NCBI GenBank assembly: GCA_040509055.1
Contig: JBEVLT010000098.1
Span: 1 to 14,747, forward strand
DNA from: JAJKIP01 sp040509055
GTDB taxonomy: Bacteria; Bacteroidota; Bacteroidia; Chitinophagales; Chitinophagaceae
DNA: 14,747 bases
Direction: 5' to 3'
Part shown: positions 8,565 through 14,243 of the stretch, in pieces
How the letters are laid out: each line of letters opens with the position of its first letter
How positions within the stretch are numbered: the stretch's first letter is position 1
Position numbers and translations under genes: made by a program
Notes under the pieces: model-generated
What the model was told of the DNA's origin: nothing
The model's input: only the letters and a program-made list of their open reading frames with translations
The model's database searches: none

Positions 8565-9158
8565 TCAGGACGCCGAAAACCGGTTCATGGCGGCCAGGTA
8601 AGTGTGCAGGTGGGGCGGCAGCGAGGCGGCGATTTTGCGCACGGCAATGGCCAGCTGGTTGCGCACGGTAAGCGCCGATATATTGAGCACTTCCGCAGCT
8701 TCTTTGTACTTCAGTCCGTCTTCCTTCACCAGCTGGAATACCAGGCGGCATTGCGGCGGCAGCTGGCGGATGGTTTTCCGGATATTGTTGACCATTTCGG
8801 CCGAAATGCACAGCTCTTCCGGGTCGCCGGTCTCGATCACCGGTTCTATGTCCATCGTCTCTATGCTTACCGGCGCATTCTTGTAATTGCGCTGGATATA
8901 GTTGATGGAAAAATTCTTGGTGATGGTATACATGTACACCCGCAGGTTATCTATTTCACCCAGGCGGCTGCGGATCTGCCATATCTTGATAAATACATCG
9001 GAAACGATTTCTTCGGCTGCTTCGCGGGAACGGATCATGGAGTAAGAAAAACGCTGCAGCCCTTCTGCCAGCAGCATGTACAGCTCTTTGTAGGCCTTTA
9101 TATCCTCGTATAAAGCGATCCGCCTACCCAATTCCCGTATGGTCTCAGGTCTTTGCAA
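8565..9158 (-). CDS. ECF-family RNA polymerase sigma factor (Bacteroidota FecI/RpoE-like)
   Basis: The 197-residue product is an extracytoplasmic-function sigma-70 factor. Region 2 lies at about 24-90 (AAEEIVSDVFIKIWQIR, LRVYMYTITKNFSINYIQR) and region 4 at about 122-180 (IRQLPPQCRLVFQLVKEDGLKYKEAAEVLNISALTVRNQLAIAVRKI), the latter a helix-turn-helix for the -35 element. It is paired with a FecR anti-sigma and an STN-type SusC, so it most likely drives the glycan-uptake genes downstream. No ATG precedes region 2: the upstream in-frame codons reach a stop without one, and the first internal ATG (residue 28) would remove the start of region 2. The start is therefore probably TTG at 9158, or possibly another rare codon. 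No strong ribosome-binding site is visible. The 77 bp after it contain a run of eight T on the minus strand. Confidence 0.92.
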   Translation of the reverse strand: MQRPETIRELGRRIALYEDIKAYKELYMLLAEGLQRFSYSMIRSREAAEEIVSDVFIKIWQIRSRLGEIDNLRVYMYTITKNFSINYIQRNYKNAPVSIETMDIEPVIETGDPEELCISAEMVNNIRKTIRQLPPQCRLVFQLVKEDGLKYKEAAEVLNISALTVRNQLAIAVRKIAASLPPHLHTYLAAMNRFSAS

Positions 9159-9180
9159 ATGGCAGCAATTAGTGTTAACG

Positions 9181-9188
9181 CAATGTTA
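9181..9188 (-). promoter_or_regulatory. Possible -7 box of the sigma gene
   Basis: On the minus strand these bases read TAACATTG, one mismatch from the Bacteroidota -7 consensus TAnnTTTG, about 20 bases upstream of the proposed TTG start. No TTG or TTTG -33 element stands at the expected spacing. The surroundings (9174-9200) hold repeated AATGTTA and GTTAA words that could be a regulator site. This is a weak call. Confidence 0.25.
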
Positions 9189-9213
9189 ATGTAATGTTAC
9201 ACCTTTTTCGGAT

Positions 9214-9241
9214 AAAAAAAATATTTGTTGCGCTTCGCAAC
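9214..9241 (-). terminator. Hairpin plus T run between the proline dehydrogenase and sigma genes
   Basis: GTTGCG (9227-9232) and CGCAAC (9236-9241) form a six-pair stem with a three-base loop. Read on the minus strand it is followed, after about five bases, by a run of T (9214-9220). That is a plausible but not ideal intrinsic terminator isolating the sigma/anti-sigma transcript from the proline dehydrogenase gene upstream. Confidence 0.35.
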
Positions 9242-9339
9242 CAATCATCACAACAGGCCGGTAATGAATGACCCTGTAAAAAAATTATACTACCTATGGG
9301 TAAACACTTATTGTAACGGGAGATTAAAATGATCCCGGA

Positions 9340-9368
9340 CTGCCCAACAGGGCAGGCCCGATTTTTTT
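9340..9368. terminator. Stem-loop downstream of proline dehydrogenase
   Basis: CTGCCC (9340-9345) and GGGCAG (9350-9355) form a perfect six-pair stem with loop AACA. Further partial pairing of CGG/CCG lies outside it. A T7 run (9362-9368) follows on the plus strand, which is A-rich sequence before the stem on the minus strand, while a shorter ATTTT run follows on the minus strand. It lies about 45 nt beyond the proline dehydrogenase stop and is the best candidate for its terminator. The other bases of the 240-bp gap (9159-9398) contain no gene that I can see. Confidence 0.5.
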
Positions 9369-9398
9369 CTTCGTCATGGGCTTGAACATTGGTGAAAT

Positions 9399-10628
9399 TT
9401 ATCTTCCCCTTCGCTGCAGCTCTTTCCTGATCAGCGCCAGTTCCCTTCCGGTCTGCCCTTTTACGGATGTATTTTCCTGCGCCCTGCGCATCAGGTAAGG
9501 GATCACGTCTTTGATGGGGCCAAAGGGCAGGTATTTGCTCACCCGGCAGCCGGCATGCGCCAGGTTGAAAGTGATGTTATCGCTCATGCCATAGAGCTGG
9601 CTGAAATGAACATGCGGGTGGTCCAGCGGCAGTCCTTTTTGCTGCAGCAGCTGCGTGGCCAGCAGGTTGCTGTACTCGTTGTGCGAAGCTACGATCAGCG
9701 CGATGCGGTCGAGATGATCGATGCAAAACGCAACGCCGGCGTTATAATCGCGGTCGCTGCTTTCCTTGTCCGGCTGGATGGGTGAGGGATAACTTTTTTC
9801 GGCTGCTCTTTTACGTTCCTTTTCCATGTAGGCACCCCGCACCAGCTTGGCGCCGAGGATAAAATTCCGCTCCACCGCCGCTTCATACGAAGCTTTTAAA
9901 AAGGCCAGCCGGTCATGCCGGTAATGCTGGATGGTATTGTAGATTACCGCTTCCTGCTTGTTGAATGCATCCATCATCAGGATGGTCAGCGCATCTACGG
10001 GGTCCTGTATCCAGGTCTCTTCCGCATCCACCAGCACACCCACTTTTTTGGCCGCAGCAGTTTCACAAATGCGCATCATGCGAAAGCGCACGCGGTGCCA
10101 TTCTTCCTTTTCTTCTGCCGGCAGGTCGTCGATGGCTTTCAGGTAGCGCTTCATCAGGGTACCCTGTCCGCTGTTCATCCGCTCATCCAGCTTTTCCAGC
10201 AGGCTGAACCGGGCAAACCCCGTGACCTTGATGCTCATGAACGGGATATTGGGCTGTGTAGCGGCATAGTTGATCACCCGGATGAACTCGTCCGTAGCAT
10301 GGTCGAATCCCTGCTCGCCGTCGTCCCCGCCCTCCACGCCATAGTCCAGGATTACCTGCACATGGTGGGCACCCAGCTTCCGGGCCACCACGGCCGTTTC
10401 CGCCAGCGTTTCGCCGCCGACGAACTGCGCAAAGATGGTATCGCGGATAAGCCCTTTTACCGGCAGCCCCGACCTGATGGCCCAGGGTGTCCATTTCACG
10501 CCCAGCTTTACCAGCCAGGGCTTTCCCATGGAAGTAAACAGGAACCGGGCTTTCCGCAGCTGCCGGTCGGTCTTGTGCGCAAAGGCAAATTCGGTGTTAT
10601 CGAACGAAATAATGGGGTGTGATTCCAT
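9399..10628 (-). CDS. Proline dehydrogenase (monofunctional, FAD-dependent)
   Basis: This enzyme oxidises L-proline to pyrroline-5-carboxylate using FAD and passes electrons to the respiratory chain, the first step of proline catabolism. The 409-residue product covers the whole (beta/alpha)8 barrel: IKVTGFAR (about 133-140), VLVDAEETWIQ (198-208), TIQHYRHDR, KLVRGAYMEKER (261-272), VASHNE (313-318), HFSQLYGMSD (341-350) and YLPFGPIKDVIPYLMRRAQEN (366-386). The last three carry FAD- and proline-binding positions. There is no DNA-binding domain and no fused P5C dehydrogenase as in proteobacterial PutA, so the second step must be encoded elsewhere. A TTG four codons upstream extends the frame, but the ATG at 10628 is preferred because a -7 box occupies that segment. 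It is divergent from the thioesterase. Confidence 0.95.
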   Translation of the reverse strand: MESHPIISFDNTEFAFAHKTDRQLRKARFLFTSMGKPWLVKLGVKWTPWAIRSGLPVKGLIRDTIFAQFVGGETLAETAVVARKLGAHHVQVILDYGVEGGDDGEQGFDHATDEFIRVINYAATQPNIPFMSIKVTGFARFSLLEKLDERMNSGQGTLMKRYLKAIDDLPAEEKEEWHRVRFRMMRICETAAAKKVGVLVDAEETWIQDPVDALTILMMDAFNKQEAVIYNTIQHYRHDRLAFLKASYEAAVERNFILGAKLVRGAYMEKERKRAAEKSYPSPIQPDKESSDRDYNAGVAFCIDHLDRIALIVASHNEYSNLLATQLLQQKGLPLDHPHVHFSQLYGMSDNITFNLAHAGCRVSKYLPFGPIKDVIPYLMRRAQENTSVKGQTGRELALIRKELQRRGR

Positions 10629-10637
10629 ACTGGTGAA

Positions 10638-10645
10638 CAAAGATA
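10638..10645 (-). promoter_or_regulatory. -7 promoter box of the proline dehydrogenase gene
   Basis: On the minus strand these bases read TATCTTTG, a perfect match to the Bacteroidota housekeeping -7 consensus TAnnTTTG. A TTTA (10666-10669) stands 20 bases upstream where the -33 TTTG element is expected. Transcription would begin only about five bases before the ATG at 10628, giving an almost leaderless mRNA. Confidence 0.6.
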
Positions 10646-10652
10646 GGGCTCA

Positions 10653-10681
10653 TTGCTCCAACCGGTAAAGGGTTACCTTTG
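10653..10681 (+). promoter_or_regulatory. Promoter of the thioesterase gene
   Basis: TACCTTTG (10674-10681) matches the Bacteroidota -7 consensus TAnnTTTG exactly, and TTG (10653-10655) lies 18 bases upstream as the -33 element. The predicted start of transcription is around 10686-10688, so the leader before the ATG at 10695 is under ten bases. It overlaps the opposing proline dehydrogenase promoter region. Confidence 0.65.
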
Positions 10682-10694
10682 CAAAAATTTTTAC

Positions 10695-11228
10695 ATGGAC
10701 CCTAGAAAAGCATCGGCGAGCCTGACGATCATGACCGAACTGGTTTTGCCCAACGACACCAATGTATTCGGCAACCTGATGGGCGGCCGCCTGATGTACT
10801 GGATGGATATTGCAGCGGCGCTGGCCGCGCAGCGGCACTGCAACGCGCCGGTAGTAACCGCTTCGGTAGACAATATTTCGTTTGAGAACCCCATCCTGCT
10901 GGGCAACGTGGTCCATATCGAAGCGAAAGTGACAAGAGCTTTTACTTCGTCCATGGAAGTGCACATGCGGGTGTGGGGCGAAGACCTGAAACGCCAGCAG
11001 AAATACAAAAGCAACGAAGCCTATTACACCTTCGTGGCGCTGGACCCGCACAACAAACCGCAACCTGTGCCACAGCTGCTGCCCGAAACAGAGGATGAAA
11101 AAAAACTGTTCGAAGGGGCCCTGCGCCGCCGGCAGATCCGGCTGATCCTGGGAGGTAAGATGAAACCGGACGATGCGGTGGAACTAAAAGCCTTGTTTTT
11201 CAAAGAGCCTGACACGGCAACTACATAA
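10695..11228 (+). CDS. Acyl-CoA thioesterase, hotdog fold
   Basis: The 177-residue product belongs to the YciA/BACH-type acyl-CoA hydrolases, which release free CoA and fatty acid from acyl-CoA. The hallmark stretch is LPNDTNVFGNLMGGRLMYWMD (about 18-38), with the conserved Asn and Gly-Gly and the catalytic-type Asp38 on the hotdog helix. VVTASVDNISFENPILLGNVVHIEAKV (54-79) follows, and YYTFVALD closes the core (110-117). The tail of about 60 residues is longer than in YciA and charged. An open frame begins at TTG 10653, but that codon belongs to the promoter, and ATG 10695 (MDPRKA) gives the standard N-terminus. Chain-length preference cannot be told. It is divergent from proline dehydrogenase and followed after 36 bp by a small gene of unknown function, probably co-transcribed. 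Confidence 0.92.
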   Translation: MDPRKASASLTIMTELVLPNDTNVFGNLMGGRLMYWMDIAAALAAQRHCNAPVVTASVDNISFENPILLGNVVHIEAKVTRAFTSSMEVHMRVWGEDLKRQQKYKSNEAYYTFVALDPHNKPQPVPQLLPETEDEKKLFEGALRRRQIRLILGGKMKPDDAVELKALFFKEPDTATT

Positions 11229-11244
11229 GCCGGGTAGTACCGGC
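11229..11244 (+). other. Short stem-loop right after the thioesterase stop codon
   Basis: GCCGG (11229-11233) and CCGGC (11240-11244) can pair around a six-base loop immediately after the TAA. No T run follows, so it is not a normal terminator. It might be a transcript-processing or stability feature, or chance. Confidence 0.25.
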
Positions 11245-11264
11245 AATAACAGCTAATAAAGGGT

Positions 11265-11657
11265 ATGCCACCAATTGACAACGCGATCCTGAACGACATC
11301 CTGATCAACAAGGAATTTGAAAGCGGCTATCTGATCCGCTTCACGGAACGGCACGGCGGACCCGTGTGGTACGACCTGGTCAAATTCAGGTTCCTGTTTT
11401 ACCCGGACAACCAAATCAGTATCGTAACAGACAATTCTGTAGCCAAAAAAATGACGGAACATGCACCGGATTATACGGTGTACGAAGGCAGTTATACGGT
11501 CACCTGGTCAAATCATGATCTTACGTACGGGCAGATCAGGGCCGGCGACCATGAATTTAATTTTGAAACCGTTCCCGGCAACAACCATCTTTTATTTATC
11601 GAACAGCCGGGTATCTGGCACGAGTCGCTGGTGCTGCAGCGGGTTGGTAAAAAATGA
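11265..11657 (+). CDS. Protein of unknown function, 130 aa
   Basis: I do not recognise this product. It is 130 residues, probably cytoplasmic, with no signal peptide, membrane segment or cysteine, and many aromatic and beta-forming residues (VWYDLVKFRFLFY at about 34-46, then TVYEGSYTVTW at about 71-81, then HLLFIEQPG). The second half looks like a small beta-sheet domain of alternating strands. The ATG at 11265 lies 36 bp after the thioesterase stop, with no separate promoter visible, so co-transcription is likely, though that alone does not show a joint function. Codon use matches the neighbours. It ends only nine bases from the stop of the convergent gene, with no clear terminator between them. 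Confidence is good that it is a gene, none for function. Confidence 0.75.
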   Translation: MPPIDNAILNDILINKEFESGYLIRFTERHGGPVWYDLVKFRFLFYPDNQISIVTDNSVAKKMTEHAPDYTVYEGSYTVTWSNHDLTYGQIRAGDHEFNFETVPGNNHLLFIEQPGIWHESLVLQRVGKK

Positions 11658-11666
11658 ACCTCCCTG

Positions 11667-12215
11667 TTATACCGATCTGCTGTCCGGGTAGCGCTTCAGC
11701 AACCAGTACCGTATTTCCGCGCGGTGAAAGTAATAGATCAGCAATCCCAGTGAAAGCGCCAGGGTAAGTATAAACTGTCCTGAGATAGAACGTTTACACA
11801 TTTCATAGCTGACAATGACCTTGTCGCCTTTCTGCAGTTCGCAGATGTCTCTTTCGCTTTTAAGGCCGAAAATGCCCCACAGCTTCCGTTTGGTATAAAT
11901 AGTGATACTGTCATCCGGGTTTATCCGGCTCACGATATCACCAAATCCATCCGAAGAAACGATAGTAAAATACCCGGCTTCATTATCCATTCCTATTCGT
12001 AATTCCCGTGTTATTATTGTTGAAAAAGGTTTACCCTTCTCGCTCACGATCACACTATCTATCCGGCTTATCCGCCCGGTATGCGGCACAAGATCGCTTT
12101 TGCTGCCAGTAGAATCTGCCAGCAGAGAAATACTCAGCCACAGCAGGGCCAGGCCTGCCGGCAGATAAATCGTCTCTTTGTGAAAAATAAAGCGGGAAAG
12201 CTGTTTTCTTGTCAT
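11667..12215 (-). CDS. Two-TM membrane protein of unknown function, 182 aa
   Basis: I do not recognise a family with confidence. The product has a basic N-terminus, a first membrane segment (about 17-34, YLPAGLALLWLSISLLAD), a loop of about 110 residues rich in beta-forming and polar residues (GRISRIDSVIVSEKGKPFSTI, IGMDNEAGYFTIVSS, DKVIVSYE), and a second membrane segment (about 145-163, ISGQFILTLALSLGLLIYYF) before a basic tail. The positive ends suggest both termini are cytoplasmic and the loop periplasmic. The layout recalls DUF3592-type proteins (TM, small beta domain, TM), but I cannot confirm membership. It starts 54 bp after the stop of the PH-domain gene on the same strand and may share its transcript. 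The intervening gap contains a strong inverted repeat. Confidence 0.75.
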   Translation of the reverse strand: MTRKQLSRFIFHKETIYLPAGLALLWLSISLLADSTGSKSDLVPHTGRISRIDSVIVSEKGKPFSTIITRELRIGMDNEAGYFTIVSSDGFGDIVSRINPDDSITIYTKRKLWGIFGLKSERDICELQKGDKVIVSYEMCKRSISGQFILTLALSLGLLIYYFHRAEIRYWLLKRYPDSRSV

Positions 12216-12226
12216 GTAGTTGTACA

Positions 12227-12260
12227 GACGGTCCGAACGCTTCGCCAGCAGCGGACCGTC
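12227..12260. repeat. 9-bp perfect inverted repeat between the PH-domain and two-TM genes
   Basis: GACGGTCCG (12227-12235) and CGGACCGTC (12252-12260) are perfect complements around a 16-base loop. Inside the loop GCT (12239-12241) and AGC (12247-12249) can also pair. On the minus strand the hairpin sits just upstream of the start of the two-TM gene (ATG at 12215) and has no T run after it. Possible roles are an mRNA structure controlling translation of that gene, an operator, or a dispersed palindromic repeat. Confidence 0.55.
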
Positions 12261-12269
12261 AAAGACATT

Positions 12270-12821
12270 TTATGATAGCCGTCGCTGGGTGCCGACCAGG
12301 ATATTGTATACGTTTCGCACATTGTCGATCATTTCCAGCGAAGACGAGGTTTGCAGATCACGCTGCAGGGTGGCCATGCGCCGCTCATAGCGGGCATCGT
12401 TCTGTCCGAACGTGATCGTGCCGGAGCCATCGGCCTTTTCCTTCAGCACCAGCTGCGGCAGCGTACGGATGGCGAAAGAGCTGATCTGCCGGCTGAAGAT
12501 TCCCGACCTGATGATCACCCGCTCACCGGTGATACCGTAAATGGTTTTTTTCCGCCGCAGCGCATCGAAGAAAAACCGCCCGATCAACAGGTACAAACCC
12601 ACAAGAATAAAAGGAATGCCAAATAAAGCAAAAAAACCGCCGCCCATTGTCAGCGCCATGTATTCCCAAAAGGTCACAAAGCCGCACCAGAACAGGCTGA
12701 ACGGTACCACGAAAAGGTCGCTGGAACGGAATACAATTCCCTTTTTTGGCTGGCCGGTCCAGACAAAACGTTCATCACGGTCCAGTGCAGGTCGCAGTTC
12801 ATTTTCCAGTTCAAAATCCAT
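12270..12821 (-). CDS. Membrane-anchored bacterial PH-domain protein
   Basis: The 183-residue product begins with a cytoplasmic stretch containing RDERFVWTGQPKKGI (15-29), a pattern seen at the start of bacterial PH-like proteins. Two membrane segments follow (about 36-58 and 62-84), then a PH-like beta domain (about 90-178) opening with the typical KKTIYGITGERVIIRSGIFSRQISSF. These domains resemble eukaryotic pleckstrin folds, but the biochemical role of most bacterial ones is unknown. The open frame continues upstream across the divergent AraC gene, but the ATG at 12821 gives the expected N-terminus. A -7-like TATCTTCG (12844-12837, minus) supports it, with a leader near ten bases. It is followed by the two-TM protein on the same strand. 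Function is not known. Confidence 0.85.
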   Translation of the reverse strand: MDFELENELRPALDRDERFVWTGQPKKGIVFRSSDLFVVPFSLFWCGFVTFWEYMALTMGGGFFALFGIPFILVGLYLLIGRFFFDALRRKKTIYGITGERVIIRSGIFSRQISSFAIRTLPQLVLKEKADGSGTITFGQNDARYERRMATLQRDLQTSSSLEMIDNVRNVYNILVGTQRRLS

Positions 12822-12836
12822 GGCGGTGGCTTTGCC

Positions 12837-12909
12837 CGAAGATAAACAGAATCCCCGACCGGGCGCCAGGCCCTTACCGGTATAAAGTATGCGGCAATGC
12901 CTACCTTCG
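12837..12909. promoter_or_regulatory. Divergent promoter region of the PH-domain and AraC genes
   Basis: TATCTTCG on the minus strand (12844-12837) and TACCTTCG on the plus strand (12902-12909) each differ from the Bacteroidota -7 consensus TAnnTTTG by the same T-to-C change. They point at the two divergent genes. Neither has a convincing TTTG -33 element. The plus-strand box lies within a small dyad (ATGCC 12897-12901, GGCAT 12909-12913). AraC-type regulators often act in such gaps, so autoregulation is possible but not shown. Confidence 0.35.
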
Positions 12910-12917
12910 GCATGGCA

Positions 12918-13682
12918 ATGAGCTACCAGACTTATATACCCTGCGATATTCTGAAACCCTACGTTTCTTCGCTGGCTGTTTCCGAAGCAGCAGAGGAGAG
13001 TGTATACAAAGTGCTGCCCGGTACCGGCCTGGTGATCGGGTTCCAGTACAAAGGGCGGCTTTCGCGCATGGAAGAAGGGAAGCCCGTACTGCTGGACACT
13101 GCAGGTATCACTGGCCTGAACGATCAATTCCGCGTTTTTCAAAATATAGCAGGTACCGGCAGCGTGCTCGTGTATTTCAGGGAAGCCGGTGCAGCGCCTT
13201 TTTTCCGCCAACCCCTGCATGAGCTGTTCCGGGAAAGTGTATCGCTCGACAACCTGGTGCTGCGCTCCGAACTGCTGATCACCGAAGAGCAACTGTGCGA
13301 AGCCACAACCGATGCCGGACGGATCAGCATCATCGAACGATTCCTGATAGCCCGCCTGCAGCCCGCGGAGCAGGATAAGCTGGTACTGGCAGCACTGGCA
13401 TTGATCCATAAGGCCAAAGGCGTGATCCGCATCAGCGAACTGGCCAAAGCCCTGCATACCAGCCAAAGCCCGCTGGAAAAACGATTCCGCAAAGCAGTGG
13501 GCGCCTCGCCTAAAAAGTTTGCTTCAGTTGTCCGGCTCAAACAGGTGCTGCAGCAGTACGATCCTCAAAACACGCTGACCGGGCTGGGCTACGAAGCCGG
13601 TTTCTACGACCAGGCCCATTTCATCAAAGAGTTCCGGCGCTTTACCGGCGAATCGCCCGAAACGTTTTTTACCGCCCGGTAG
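12918..13682 (+). CDS. AraC-family transcriptional regulator
   Basis: The 254-residue product has an N-terminal sensing part (1-150) beginning YQTYIPCDILKPYVSSLAVSE, a pattern typical of one-component AraC regulators of Bacteroidota. A C-terminal AraC/XylS DNA-binding domain (about 158-254) carries two helix-turn-helix units: RISELAKALHTSQSPLEKRFRKAVGASPKKFASVVRL and then LGYEAGFYDQAHFIKEFRRFTGESPETFF, which is the family signature. Three in-frame ATGs exist at 12897, 12912 and 12918. The last is chosen because it gives the standard N-terminus and because a -7-like box covers the first. It is divergent from the PH-domain gene and 67 bp upstream of a DUF1398 gene, which it may control. The ligand is unknown. 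Confidence 0.93.
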   Translation: MSYQTYIPCDILKPYVSSLAVSEAAEESVYKVLPGTGLVIGFQYKGRLSRMEEGKPVLLDTAGITGLNDQFRVFQNIAGTGSVLVYFREAGAAPFFRQPLHELFRESVSLDNLVLRSELLITEEQLCEATTDAGRISIIERFLIARLQPAEQDKLVLAALALIHKAKGVIRISELAKALHTSQSPLEKRFRKAVGASPKKFASVVRLKQVLQQYDPQNTLTGLGYEAGFYDQAHFIKEFRRFTGESPETFFTAR

Positions 13683-13721
13683 AAAAACGATTTTTTACAA
13701 TTCCGGGGCTGCCATCCGGCT

Positions 13722-13729
13722 GAATTTTG
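13722..13729 (+). promoter_or_regulatory. Possible -7 box of the DUF1398 gene
   Basis: GAATTTTG differs from TAnnTTTG only in its first base and lies 20 bases before the ATG at 13750, followed by an A-rich leader. There is no good TTTG at -33. The gap between the AraC stop and this gene holds nothing else recognisable. Confidence 0.25.
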
Positions 13730-13749
13730 CCTTATCAAAAGCAAAAACA

Positions 13750-14142
13750 ATGTTTACACTCGACCAGATCAGGGCAGCACATGCCAGCGTAAAAAGCGGG
13801 GCCGATTTCCCGGCCTATGTACAGGACCTCATAAAACTGGGGCTTACCGGCTATGAAACCTATGTCGCCGATGGCCACTCCGTATTTTATGGCAGGGATG
13901 GCTTCTCCCTTGAGTCACCGGCCAGGTATGCGCCTCTGACTATCGCAGACCACAGTGACCAGCCGGCATTTGAGCGGCAATTGAAAGCCCACCAGCAGGG
14001 CGCTACCGACTACCTTACTTTCTGCCGCGACAGTGCCGCACTGGGCGTGGAAAAATGGGTGGTGAGCATGGCGGCGATGACCTGCACGTATTACAGCAAG
14101 GCTGGTGAAGAAATCCTGGCTGAAGCTATCCCGGTTGCCTGA
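13750..14142 (+). CDS. DUF1398 (YbcV-like) protein
   Basis: The 130-residue product shows strong likeness along its whole length to the DUF1398 family, whose known member is E. coli YbcV of the DLP12 prophage: opening MFTLDQIRAAHASVKSGADFPAYV, then GYETYVADGHSVFYG (34-48), RQLKAHQQGATDYLTFC (76-92) and closing GVEKWVVSMAAMTCTYYSKAG. It is probably a small soluble cytoplasmic protein. Its biochemical function is not known, and the old label 'phage envelope protein' is not supported by evidence here, since no phage gene is nearby. The ATG at 13750 fits the family N-terminus. It follows an AraC regulator by 67 bp in the same direction and has its own terminator directly downstream, so it forms a short unit with that regulator or stands alone. 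This scattered family is open to horizontal transfer, although the codon use here is ordinary. Confidence 0.9.
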   Translation: MFTLDQIRAAHASVKSGADFPAYVQDLIKLGLTGYETYVADGHSVFYGRDGFSLESPARYAPLTIADHSDQPAFERQLKAHQQGATDYLTFCRDSAALGVEKWVVSMAAMTCTYYSKAGEEILAEAIPVA

Positions 14143-14163
14143 CAACAACCTGCCCCGTGATAC

Positions 14164-14195
14164 AAAACTCAATAGTCTTGCTATTGAGTTTTTTT
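14164..14195 (+). terminator. Intrinsic terminator after the DUF1398 gene
   Basis: AAAACTCAATAG (14164-14175) and CTATTGAGTTTT (14181-14192) form a perfect 12-pair stem with the five-base loop TCTTG, running into a T-rich tract (14189-14195, then GTTTT). This is a textbook rho-independent terminator placed 22 bases after the stop codon. Because the 5' arm starts with AAAA it would also work to some degree in the other direction. Confidence 0.92.
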
Positions 14196-14243
14196 GTTTT
14201 TATCTTGAGATAGTCGCCCTGAAATTTTTAAACAGGTAATAGA

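Noticed and set aside
8488..8811. N-terminal extension of the FecR frame
   Set aside because: It would overlap the sigma gene by about 250 bases, and its translation is low-complexity without family likeness. The ATG at 8487 gives a normal FecR N-terminus.
12822..13466. N-terminal extension of the PH-domain frame across the AraC gene
   Set aside because: It is antisense to a well-supported AraC regulator and adds no domain; ATG 12821 gives the standard start.
13750..14142. Prophage remnant, because the DUF1398 family includes a prophage protein
   Set aside because: No integrase, portal, capsid, lysis gene or attachment-like repeat is found nearby, and the flanking genes are ordinary chromosomal ones.
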